64,000 bases of DNA from Ahaetulla prasina. Its lineage: Eukaryota; Chordata; Lepidosauria; Squamata; Colubridae. Position numbers and translations under genes: made by a program. A model generated the notes under the pieces. That model had not been told where the DNA came from. It was given only the letters and a program-made list of their open reading frames with translations, and did not search any database. This document shows, piece by piece, positions 54,035 to 64,000 of this stretch; within the stretch, counting starts at the first letter, position 1; each line of letters starts with the position of its first letter. The stretch is taken from positions 16,521,283 to 16,585,282 of the forward strand of contig NC_080542.1 in the NCBI RefSeq assembly GCF_028640845.1, written 5' to 3'.

Positions 54035-54770
54035 AATAACAGATTTGGAAGGGACCTTGGAGATCTTCTAGTCCAACCCCCTGCCCAGGCAGGAAACTCT
54101 ACACCACTTCAGACAAATGTTTATCCAACATCTTTTAAAAAATTTCCAGTGTTGGAACATTCACAACTTCTGCAGGCAAGTGATTCCAATGATTAATTGT
54201 TCTAACAGTCAGGAAATTTCTCCTTAGTTCTAAGTTGCTTCTCTCCTTGATTAGTTTCCATCCATTGCTTCTTGTCCTGCCCTCAGGTGCTTTGGAGAAT
54301 AGCTTGACTCCCTCTTCTTTGTGGCAACCCCTGAGATATTGGAACACTGCTATCAAGTCTCCCCTAGTCCTTCTTTTCATTAAATTAGACATATCCAGTT
54401 CCTCCAACCGTTCTTCATATGTTTAAGCCTCCAGTCCCCTAATCATCTTTGTTGCTCTTCTCTGCACTCTTTCTAGAGTCTCAACATTTTTTTTACATCA
54501 TGGCAACCAAAACTGAATGCAATATTCCAAGTATGGCCTTACCAAGGCATTATAAATTGGTATTAACACTTCACGTGATCTTGATTCTACCCCTCTGTTT
54601 ATGCAACCCAGAACTGTGTTGGCTTTTTTAGCAGCTGCTGCACACTGCTGGCTCATATCTAAATGGTTGTCCACTAGGACTCCAAGATCCCTCTCATAGT
54701 TACTACTATTGAGGAAGGTACCACATATACGGTACTTGTGCATTTTGTTTTCCATTAATCTTCCATTATG
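54035..54770 (-). mobile_element. CR1 LINE fragment with reverse transcriptase C-terminus
   Basis: Open frame 54498-54755 reads [33 protein letters not shown] and [16 protein letters not shown], the CR1 C-terminal region, then a stop where the family normally continues. The CR1 3' end lies at 54035. Confidence 0.92.
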
Positions 54771-54779
54771 ACTTCAATT

Positions 54780-55260
54780 ATATAACCATCAAAATATTTA
54801 CTCATCAGTTTTTCTTTCTCATGTAGTCTATATTTCTCATAAATCCACTCCTCTAAACTCTATATCCGTCAACTAATCATTTATAGAAGAGTTCCCATGT
54901 TATAAAATATTCCGAATCTTCTTTTTCTTTGATTTTTAGAGTTAACCTATCCATTTCTGCACATTCCAGAATTGTTTTGATTATATTATCAACTGTAGGG
55001 GTTTCTACATTTTTCCAGTATTGTGCATATACAATCCTGGCTGCTGTTAGAATATGTAAAATTAAATCTGTGTTACCTTTATTATAGCTTCCTGGAAGTG
55101 TGCCCAACAGGAATGTCTGTTGGTTGCATTTCCAACATTTAACAGATTTATTTTTATACATATTCGCTATTCTTGTAGGCGAAGAGTGCCAGCTATAAAA
55201 TATTTTATAGAGATTTTCTTTATACACTGTTTGCCTTGTGAGCTTGTCTCTCCTTTACAG
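54780..55260 (-). mobile_element. L1-like LINE ORF2 C-terminal fragment
   Basis: Open frame 54877-55227: YKIFYSWHSSPTRIANMYKN, CWKCN zinc-knuckle-like motif, ILTAARIVYAQYWKN and AEMDRLTLKIKEKE, all typical of L1 ORF2 ends. Confidence 0.85.
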
Positions 55261-55516
55261 CCATACCAACAACAGAGGACAATCTCTTTTCAGAGAACTG
55301 GTCTACTATTATTGATCTGTGATTTACTGAGATAGCCATGGTGTTTGCAACCACAAAGATGCCAGGCTAGTGAGTTCAAGTCTTGCCTTAACCATGAAAA
55401 GCCAACTGGGTGACTTTGGGCCTTCTCACTCAGTTCAACTCACCTCTTAGAATTGTTGTTATGGGGAAAGTAGTAGTAGGAAAGTATCTGTAGTTATCTG
55501 TAAACATAATATAGGC

Positions 55517-55795
<279 letters not shown>

Positions 55796-55929
55796 ATAGC
55801 ACTTAAGAGTTTTATAGTGCTTTTACAACCCTCTCTAAGTGGTGGACAGAGTCAGCCTATTGTCCCCAACAATCTGGGTCCTCATTTTACCCCATCTCGG
55901 AAGGATGGAAGGCTGAGTCAATCTTCCTG

Positions 55930-56230
55930 AGATGAATGGATGGATGGATGGATGGATGGATGGATGGACGGATTGATTTACTTTGGCCCCGTCATGGGTG
56001 CCAATTCATTGGAGAAGTCAATGATGCTAGGAATGGTTGGTGGAATAAGAAGAAGGGACAAGCAAAGAGCTCGCTGGATTGCTACCATCAAAGATGCTGA
56101 TACAAAGATGAACATCTAGCAACTGAAAGAAGCTGTGCCTGGCAAGGTAGCGTGGAGAGCACTTGCCTAAAAAGTCGCCAAGTCGGACAAGACTTAACAA
56201 TGAAAATGAGAATGAACAAAAAACCTAAGA
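55930..56230 (+). mobile_element. (GGAT)n and RTE-like LINE remnant
   Basis: (GGAT)n at about 55935-55970, then a decayed sequence with RARWIATIKDAD-like and AWRALAKKVAKSDKT-like peptides, typical of RTE C-termini. Confidence 0.55.
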
Positions 56231-56309
56231 TTTCTCTTGAATCTCAGCTGAAAAAAACCAGTGGGACAGCTACGCCGTTTGTAATTCTTTCTGTATCAGG
56301 CTGGAATTG

Positions 56310-56555
56310 GAGTGAGAATATTCTTCATTGGCCAAGCCTAATGGGACATATAAGGAATTTGTCTCTGCTGCATAATCCTTCGGGTGTATGTACAAACAAC
56401 AAAATGATAAGTCAGAGATTGTAAATCATAAGATAGATACAATAACCAGAAATCATAAGAGGCAAACAACAAGTAAGATATCAATAGGAGAAGGTAGTAG
56501 GAAAGCTAAGACAATGAGAAGGATGAGAAGGATAATAGCAATACAGCACTACTAT

Positions 56556-56596
<41 letters not shown>

Positions 56597-56600
56597 AGAC
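56310..56600 (-). mobile_element. Snake1-type LINE 3' end and (CTA)n
   Basis: ATTCTTCATTGGCCAAGCC and AAGGAATTTGTCTCTGCTG match the antisense 3' UTR at 16700-16760. (CTA)n at about 56552-56596. Confidence 0.7.
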
Positions 56601-58299
56601 AGCGCTCTGGAAGTTAGGTACTTAGCAAAGTGATGGCCATCTATTCTAGAGTTTGGCAAAGACTAAGGTTCAAATCCTTACTTAATCATAACGTCTACAG
56701 ACCTTCAACCAGTCTCAACTGTTGAAAGTTGTCCCACCTCACATTTAGCTGGGAGTAGTTCTCCAAATATTGCTGAACTATATTTTCCTGTATCCAACAA
56801 GATAGGCATTTGCTGGAATATCCAAGATGGCTCACACTTGCACTACGTTATGCTTCTTTCAATTAGTTCAACTAAACAGTTAGTACACACTAAACTAAAC
56901 CACAATAGAGCTTAGCAAGATAGGGGGCTATACCACAGGCAAACACAAGTTATCTTCCTACTTCTTTTCAAAGATCTTTAGGGCAGGGGTGTCAAACTCA
57001 AGGCCCACGGGCTGGATGCAGCCCTGGTGTGCTTAAATCTGGCCCATGGGGCTGGCCTGGAAATATTAAGGGACCGGCCCGCGTTGCCTCTGGCGGCTAA
57101 AACGGGCCTTGTGTGACCCCCACGCCTTGTTTTCACCCTCCATGGCCTCCTGCAGCACTCTGCTGGTGGATAATGGCAGAAAAAACTGTCGAGAAACAGG
57201 CCTAAAAACAACCCGAAAACAGCCTGAAAACCGGCCCAGAAAACTGGCCCCAAAATGGCCCCAAAACCACCCTAAAATGGCTCAGAAAACCACCCAAAAA
57301 TGCCCTAAAATAGCTCAAAAAAACAGTTGAAAATGGGCCCAGAAATGGCCTGGAAAACGGCCATTAGAGTGCTGCAAGAGGCCATGAAGGGTGAAAACGA
57401 GGTTCAAGGGGGCTGCCCGTGGACCCCCGTGCCCTGTTTGGGCCAGCAGGGTGCCGCAGAAGGTATCTATCCTGCCCCCCACCATCCCACACAGGCTTTC
57501 AATGCTGATCCAGCCCTCAAAGAAATCCAGTATTCAAAGAACTCCTGCTTTAGAGTTAGATGAGGCTATCAAAGCTAGAGAATTCAAACTGCGCAAAATT
57601 TCAAGTTTATATTTCTAAGGTTATTTGTGAGGCAAGAGGGCTATAAAGCACAAAGCTCAAAAACGATGAGTACCGAACAAAATTTTCCCCAGGAAGAATA
57701 ATGTAGTGAAGTCACAAGGCAGCCAACATCGGCAAGTTCTAGCTTGTGCATTGAGTACCAAATGAACGAGTACCAGGACAAAAAAAAATTCATGTCAAAA
57801 GGCATTGAGTATCAAATTGGATGAGTTTCAAAGCAGTTGAGTACCAAAGTACCACTTAGTAAACTTAATACGGTATTTAACTGCAATAAATCCTGCTGTC
57901 TGTTTTAATGCCCGCAACAGGTTTTTTGTTCCTTAGTACGACAGGGAATTTGACTCCCAAATTAAATTTGCATTGTGTCAGTTGGCAGAATCTTTTCCTG
58001 CTTCTGTTCGGTGTCTAGGGCTCATGTGACCTAAAAAAAATATGAATGAAGCCATTCACTGCCTTGAAACTGGGAAAGCCCTGGGGAAAATCCCATTACC
58101 AGTCCCTGTAAAAGAATGACTTCATTATCATCCACCAATCTGCTCAGCAAATGTTGAAATAACTGGGCGACTCTCAAAAAAGAACAAAAAAAAACCCCAC
58201 CATGCTTTTTGCATGTTCGTCTCAATTTCCCCAAATTTGGCCACAAGCAATATTTCCTGCTCAGAGAAGCAATTTGAAATATTTTAAAGGTGGAACAAA
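56601..58299. other. KHNYN intron with one hAT-like repeat
   Basis: 56985-57475 begins AGGGGTGTCAAACTCAAGGCC, the same left end as the element at 61004-61367, and contains short AAAATGGCCCnAAAA-type units. The right end was not found. 57480-58299 has no feature that I can name. Confidence 0.5.
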
Positions 58300-58725
58300 T
58301 ACTTTAGGTTCCTGGTGCTCTCTCTGAGCTTGTTTTCTTGCAAATGTTTCATTACCCAAACTAGATGATTGCTACTGACCCATTCCTTACGAGCAGTGAT
58401 GAGGTTACCTAGTTTGGGTAAGAAAATGTCTGCAGGAAAACAACCAAGCTTGGAGCGCACCAAAGATCCTTCATTTCAATCCTGAGCGACAAATAAAATA
58501 TTCTCTTTTTACGACCCTGTAATCCCTTAATTTGGGATAGAATGGAGCTGAGAGTTTCCCAGCCGGATGCCCTTCCTGATGCCACACAGAGTTCACAGCA
58601 GATATTTTTTTTTTTGCATCCTAGGAAAGAAACATTTGCCGCTACCCTAGGATTGAACTCTCAACCTTCCGAGTGGGAGGTGTTTTCACCATTAGACCAT
58701 TCATGGGCTCATCCCAGAGCTACAA
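58300..58725. mobile_element. Foldback element and tRNA-derived SINE fragment
   Basis: 58300-58480 is an inverted pair (CTTGCAAATGTTTCATTACC; GGTAAGAAAATGTCTGCAGG) related to 41215-41385. 58500-58725 is the CCCATAATCCCTTG-type SINE, antisense. Confidence 0.6.
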
Positions 58726-58802
58726 ATAGTCCTTTATGGGTATCTTAGATATCATAAAAGCTTGCTCCTTGGTTTGGGGGGTGGGTTGTTTTTGTCCTAA
58801 GG

Positions 58803-59142
58803 CAGGGGTCGGCAACCTTAAACACTCAAAGAGCCATTTGGACCCGTTTTCCACAGAAAAGAAAACACCGGGAGCCACAAAACCATTCCCGTGCCTGGCT
58901 ATTTCCTGAGTGGCCACAAAATTAGCATATATAGTTGAATTAAATATTCTGTTTTCTTCTGAAACTTTTCTTTTCTTGGATTTATCCATGATTGGCCTAC
59001 TGGGAGTTGATAAGCTCAATAAATCGCGTGCTGGGGGTATCACATATTGGCGGTTGTAATGCATATTTTGAGCAACAGGGAGCCGCAGCAGAGGGATGAA
59101 AGAGCCACATGTGGCTCCAGAGCCATGGGTTGCTGACCCCTG
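58803..59142. mobile_element. hAT MITE, CAGGGGTCGGCAACC family
   Basis: Ends CAGGGGTCGGCAACCT and GGTTGCTGACCCCTG. Flanks TCCTAAGG (58795-58802) and TGCTAAGG (59143-59150), 7/8. An inverted relative lies at 62830-63284. Confidence 0.92.
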
Positions 59143-59751
59143 TGCTAAGGGTATAAGCACAACTAAAGTAACCGATTTTGATTCTTGCTTTTAATCGAAT
59201 AACACGTTTCAAAATTCCCACAGCCAACAGCAAACTGGCTGTAAACGCTTTCCCTACTATGCAACACGAATATAACTGCTTGCACACGCATACACAAACT
59301 GCAGTCCTATCCACTTTTCTGATCGAAAGATGGAGGAATGACCTGTTTCAAATTCTGCCCTTTTCCTTAATTCAGGAGGAATTAATAATGCCGAAACAGG
59401 AATGTCTGTTTTGTGTAAGCCCCTGTGTTAGAATTCCTCATCTGTACTAGTTCAAGCGTTGATCTCAATGGATAAATATGGATGAGAGGCAGATCGGTAA
59501 GCTTTATCCTATCCTAAGTCACCTTTCTGAATTTGCCCCCATCCTAAATCCATTGTTGTGCATTTGCCACCTTGCATCTAAGAGTTTCAAAAATAATCCA
59601 AAAGGCTTAAAAAAGAGGGATTCATTTTCAAAACCCCAAAGTGTGTTTTGACTTTGTTGCTTCAGCTTACAGGCACATTGAAACAGATGTATTCACTGGT
59701 AAACGAACAACTGAAGAAACCTTGTACAAACCAACTCATACATGGTTACTA
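59143..59751. other. KHNYN intron, unassigned
   Basis: No repeat or exon recognised. Confidence 0.4.
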
Positions 59752-60160
59752 CAGGTAGTCCTCAACTTACGACCACAATTGAGCCGAACATTTCTGTGGC
59801 TAAGTGAAACAGTGAATTTTGCCCCATTTTATGACCTTTCATGCAACAGTTGTCAAGTGAATCACTGCAGTTGATTCACACATAACTGCAGTTGATTCAC
59901 ACATAACACGGTTGTTAAGTGAATCTGGCTTCCCCATTGACTCTGGTTGTCAGAAGGTCACAAAAAGTGATCACATGGCCCCAGGATGCTGCCAGAGTCA
60001 TAAATATGAGTCCGTTGCCAAGTATCCGAATTTTGATCACGTGGCCATAGGGATACTGCAAGTCGTTAAGTGTGAAAAACTGTCATAACTCACTTTTTTT
60101 CAGCACCGTTTTAACTTCAAACGGACACTAAATGAACTGTTGTAAACTGGGGACTACCTG
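59752..60160. mobile_element. CAGGTAGTCC-family MITE, full length
   Basis: CAGGTAGTCCTCAACTTACG at the left and GGGGACTACCTG at the right, with TA on each side (59750-59751, 60161-60162). This suggests a Tc1/mariner-type transposase. It is the reference copy for the family in this window. Confidence 0.88.
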
Positions 60161-60401
60161 TATTGGATAAGTGGACCTGGATTATATACATATCTATAAA
60201 AAATTAAGATGCCTCTGAACTTTGCAGCTTTCCACATCTTTGATGCCTCTGCATTTTGTACAGAAACAAAAATCCACGGAACTTGATGCATTTGAGGTCA
60301 TCTGTAAGGTCACCTTATTAGAAGACTGAAACCAGTGATGGGCTGCTGTCAGTTGTAGCAACCGGTTCACCCAGCACCGAAAATGTGAACGCACATGGCG
60401 G

Positions 60402-61003
60402 TGTTGTGGTCTGCCAGCAGCCTGCAGAGCTGGCAACTGAGTCGGACAGCGATGAGGCTGAGGAAGAATATGGGCCAGTCCTATAGGCTGGGGAAGGCAC
60501 GGATGAGGGCTCTGCTTCGGAGGCAGAGGTGGGGCCAGGGCCATCTGGGAGTGATGTGTGGACCCGGGAGCCTCCAGAGGCTGACAGTAGTGAGGCAGAG
60601 GAACAGAAGGAGCCTGTTCCTAATGCATGCATGAGAAGAGCTGCCAGAAGGCAAGAGCAGCTAAAGCAAAGAGGACGATTCGGAAGTAGAGCCAAGAGAT
60701 GATTGGCCCCTCCCATAAGGCTTAAATGACCAGGAACGGCGTTTGGGCTCTTTGTCGGAAAACAATGTTGATAGCCTTGCTTCTTGTCGGCGTTTTGGGT
60801 TTTTTGATTTACTGAGGGAAAACCCAGACTTCTCAGATTCGGATTTTCCCAGATGTGCCAGTTTACCTATCCTAGTAAATAGAACTTTGAAAGATGCTTG
60901 CTTTGGAGTTTTTACTTGGAGTTGGGGGGTTTTCGGGAACGCTGACACTTTCTATCACAAGTTCAGTCATGGACCCAAGAGAGATTTTCATGTTAACCTA
61001 TAC
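60402..61003 (+). mobile_element. LTR copy, 3' end unresolved
   Basis: Starts TGTTGTGGTCTGCC as at 20692 and carries the same segment (ESDSDEAEEEYGP ... RRAARRQEQLKQRGR), with a stop and frameshift. Past about 60830 it no longer matches 20692-21289, and I found no matching CACAACA end. Confidence 0.75.
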
Positions 61004-61367
61004 CAGGGGTGTCAAACTTGATTTCATTGAGGGCCGCATCATGGTTGTGGTCATGGGGGGGCAGAGCGGGTGTAGCCAGGGTGGGCATGGCCAGCTCAAC
61101 GTCACTCGTTTCAGGGGCGCCTGTGGTGGCCCTTTGCCAGAGAAAACGGGCCCCTGAGATCTGTTTTCAGCTGTGACAGCCTTCTGCAACCCTCTGCCAG
61201 CGAAAACGGAGCTCAGGAGAACCCATGTCCAGCCCTCCGAAGCTCCATTTTCACTGGCAGAGGCACCGCGGGCCAGTCCTTCACTGTCTCCAGGGCGGCC
61301 CTACAGGCCAGATCTAAGCACTCCGTGGACCGAATCCAATCTCTAAGCCGTGAGTTTGACACCCCTG
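61004..61367. mobile_element. hAT MITE, CAGGGGTGTCAAAC family
   Basis: CAGGGGTGTCAAACTTGA and GAGTTTGACACCCCTG ends. Flanks ACCTATAC and GCCTAAAC match 6/8. It is inserted in or next to the LTR at 60402. Confidence 0.85.
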
Positions 61368-62130
61368 GCCTAAACTATCTTGGGCACCTCCTCTAGAAGA
61401 ACAAGAAGAAGCAGATTTTGTAAGTTATCTAATAATAAATTTAAAAAAAACTATGAAGATGATTTTGAGCAGGTACTATGCAATGCTAGCTAGCATGGAG
61501 GGTGTTGTTTGCAAACAGAATTGCTCCATACCCACTTTGAGGTGCACTGATTTCTATATTCCTCTGGTGGCACTACGCCCTGAATTAAACAAGCAACATC
61601 CAACCTGTGCAGACACAGAAAACATTTACTCCAATGGAAAAGAATCTCACAACAAGGGGCAAACTCAAACATAGTTTCAACTGGGAATCTGAGCATCCTA
61701 GACCAAATTGAATCCAAAAATGCTAGGGAATTCCCGGAAGCTCAGACAAATCAGCCATCAACAGACACACAGTGATAAGCCATATTTACACACCATTCGA
61801 AAGAGACAGTAAAAAGCTAAGAAGGGAATAAAAGAACCGGTACGCATCCTTTCCAGCAATCAAAACCCAAAGAAGCAGGGATTAACACCAGACAAACAAG
61901 CAGAAAGCAATACCGCACTCAAGAAACTGCCAAAGAAGAAAACACATTCCCACCAACACTGGCAGGGTAAGCTAATGGATGTAAACAGGGAACAATCCCC
62001 GCACTTACTAGCACCGAGGACATTACCTAAATGGGTAATGAAACATCTGCAAGCGAATAAACTTTGAAAGCACCAAAAACTCCAGAAAACACTGACTGCT
62101 TTCATTAACCAATCCAACAATGGAGCTCAC
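61368..62130. other. KHNYN intron, unassigned
   Basis: Contains no repeat I recognise. The 3' part leads to the donor of exon 62131-62227. Confidence 0.4.
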
Positions 62131-62227
62131 CTGTCATCATATGGGACAATGCCTCTCCCGTCGATTTTCCGGGATGGTGTCAGGGACAGGATTCTTAGGT
62201 CGTGCAGTTCAGTCAAAAAGCGCCTCT
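62131..62227 (-). CDS. KHNYN: KHNYN exon with the YDDR active-site motif
   Basis: 97 bases. Acceptor CCCCAATCACAG|AG, donor GACAG|GTGAGC. Encodes ERRFLTELHDLRILSLTPSR, then KIDGRGIVPYDDR across the junction. LTPSR and YDDR are conserved in NYN RNases, and the two Asp residues contribute to metal binding. Inverted copies of one hAT MITE flank this exon in the two neighbouring introns (58803-59142 and 62830-63284). Confidence 0.95.
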
Positions 62228-62456
62228 CTGTGATTGGGGAAGGGGTAGGGAAGCAGGCGAAAATAAATAAATAAATACAATGGTCAAAATACACTAATAG
62301 ATTTGCTCATTGGTTGCAGCTCAACGCAAATGAAGTACCACTAGATGTCAATGAGATGTCTTCCTTGAATTAATCCATGAAGGATTATCGTAGCTGTAGC
62401 CAGCAGAATGGTCGAAGAATTAGGCAGCCTCAGACTAAGCCTCAGATTGAGCCTCC

Positions 62457-62672
62457 CTAGGCATCTGATTGGCTGATGAGTTCCACCCACAATCTAGGCA
62501 TCTGACTGGTTGATGAGTTCCATCTTCTCCCATTTGCATCTGATTGGTTAATGAGCTCTACCCTCAATCTAGGCATCTGACTGGTTGATGAGTTCCACCC
62601 TCAGTCTAGGCATCTGATTGGCTGATGAGTTCTACCCTCAATCTAGGCATCTGATTGGCTCCTTAATCTCAT
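62457..62672. repeat. 37-bp minisatellite, about six units
   Basis: Units begin at about 62457, 62494, 62532, 62569, 62606 and 62643, each CTAGGCATCTGATTGGCTGA followed by TGAGTTCYACCCTCAAT. The second and fourth have ACTGGTT in place of ATTGGCT, and the third has ATTGGTT. Confidence 0.92.
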
Positions 62673-62829
62673 ATGAAAATGGAAAAGGGCATGGGGAGAG
62701 ATGAGTTCATTCAAGGTATAAAGATGCTTGAACATTCCACATTGTAACAAATCAGTGAATAACTATTTTTAATATTAATATTTTCTAGAAAAGCCAGGGT
62801 AAGAACATCTAACTTCCCTTTCCCTAGTT

Positions 62830-63284
62830 CAGGTGTTAGCAACCTGTGGCTCCCTGTCGGGTGATCCCACCACTGGCTGGCCCTGCCCCTTGCCCTCCCC
62901 TCCTAGTCATTCCTTGCCTGGCCTGAGAAAGTAAGGGCAACGGTGGTTGGTGAAGCAGCCAGGACAGAGAGATACAGAGAGTGGGGGGTGGGGAGAGAGA
63001 GACATACAAAGAGAGGGAGGGAGAGAAGGGGAGAGAGGGAAGGAGGGGGAGAGAGAGAGAGAGATGTCAAAAGGGCTTTGTGGTTCCTGGTGTTTTTTAA
63101 CAACTGGCTCTCTGCTCTAATGACAGACTGGGTAGGTGTGGCTAGGGAGTGTCATGTGACTGGTGGAAGTGAGTGACGTGGAATTGGCCACACCCACCCA
63201 GGTTTGTGGTTCCTAGTGTTTTTTTTTCTGTGCAAAACAAATCCAAATGGCTCTTTTGAGTGTGTTTAAGGTTGCAGACCCCTG
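62830..63284. mobile_element. hAT MITE, CAGGGGTCGGCAACC family, inverted
   Basis: Right end AAGGTTGCAGACCCCTG. Target duplication CCCTAGTT (62822-62829) / CCCTAGAT (63285-63292), 7/8. Its interior is expanded by a GA-rich microsatellite (about 62965-63065). Reverse orientation relative to 58803-59142. Confidence 0.9.
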
Positions 63285-63437
63285 CCCTAGATTATTAGAC
63301 TGGCACAAATGCCTCTGTTTAGATAATGCTGCTGGAAGTCCTCCATACGACGTTTAAAAAAAACCAACGCATCCATTTTTGTTCATTTGCAAATACATAG
63401 ACCCCAACAGGTTTTTGCAGCCATCATGACTGATTTA

Positions 63438-63740
<303 letters not shown>

Positions 63741-63741
63741 C

Positions 63742-63827
63742 TAGGATAGGGGTATCAAACTCAAGGCCCAGGGGCTGCACGCAGTCCTCCCAAGCTCTAT
63801 TTTCACTGGCAGAGGGTTGCAGGAGTT
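63742..63827. mobile_element. hAT MITE fragment, CAGGGGTGTCAAAC family
   Basis: GGGGTATCAAACTCAAGGCCC start, interrupted by the LTR that follows. Confidence 0.7.
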
Positions 63828-64000
63828 TGCTGTGGCCCACCAGCGGATCTGGCAGCAGATTCAGAGAGTTAAGGAGGAACATAAGCTAGTCCTGGAGTCT
63901 GAGGAAGGCTCTGATGAGGGCTCTGTGTCAGAGGCAGAGAGGGGGCCAGGGCCATATGCTAGTTATCAGCTACCTTCGGAGTCAGACATCAGTGAGGCAG
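63828..64000 (+). mobile_element. LTR, 5' part, cut by the window end
   Basis: TGCTGTGGCCCACC start, then GSVSEAERGPGPYASYQLPS-like coding as in 44643-45148 (sense), with one frameshift. Confidence 0.8.

Overview
The window is vertebrate nuclear DNA, almost certainly from a squamate and most likely an advanced (colubroid) snake. It has intron-split genes, olfactory receptors, CR1, L2-like, L1 and RTE/BovB-like LINE pieces, Sauria-type SINEs, a SPIN-like hAT element, a long GATA/GACA (Bkm-type) tract, and CR1/L3-type LINEs that end in (ATTCT)n, the AATAG tail described for the snake-specific 'Snake1' LINE. I see no prokaryotic features, no CRISPR array and no stand-alone RNA gene. tRNA-like sequence occurs only inside SINEs.

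Layout. 1-14 kb: two intact class II olfactory receptor genes in tandem on the minus strand (200-1120 and 10808-11725). They lie in a duplicated segment whose third copy (26.7-27.2 kb) has kept only upstream flank. Copy 1 also carries a long palindromic element and a truncated SCAN-family exon. 14-30 kb: dense, nested transposons (solo LTRs with perfect 5-bp target duplications, LINEs, SINEs, hAT and Tc1/mariner MITEs) with no host gene that I can recognise. 30.8-31.6 kb: an intact arylamine N-acetyltransferase ORF on the plus strand with its Cys-His-Asp triad. 32.5-33.8 kb: about 1 kb of pyrimidine-rich repeat followed by a small CpG island with a good splice donor, the likely promoter and first exon of the next gene. 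37.26-38.28 kb: an intact 339-residue ORF on the plus strand with about 45-residue repeats, belonging to no named family I can assign. 41.97-63.70 kb: the last five coding exons of KHNYN on the minus strand, covering most of the NYN/PIN RNase domain and the C-terminal CUBAN-type domain. Its introns of 1.3 to 8.5 kb are packed with MITEs, LINEs, SINEs and satellites. Upstream KHNYN exons lie beyond 64 kb.

The host genes do not form one pathway: odorant receptors, a xenobiotic-conjugating enzyme, an unknown protein, and an RNase cofactor of antiviral ZAP. The unknown gene and KHNYN converge tail to tail about 3.7 kb apart. Most of the remaining sequence can be assigned to mobile elements. The most distinctive points are the unrecognised repeat protein, an acidic-then-basic coding-like segment at the 5' end of several LTRs, a pair of inverted hAT copies flanking one KHNYN exon, palindromic hAT MITEs, and a SPIN-like hAT built from internal tandem repeats.
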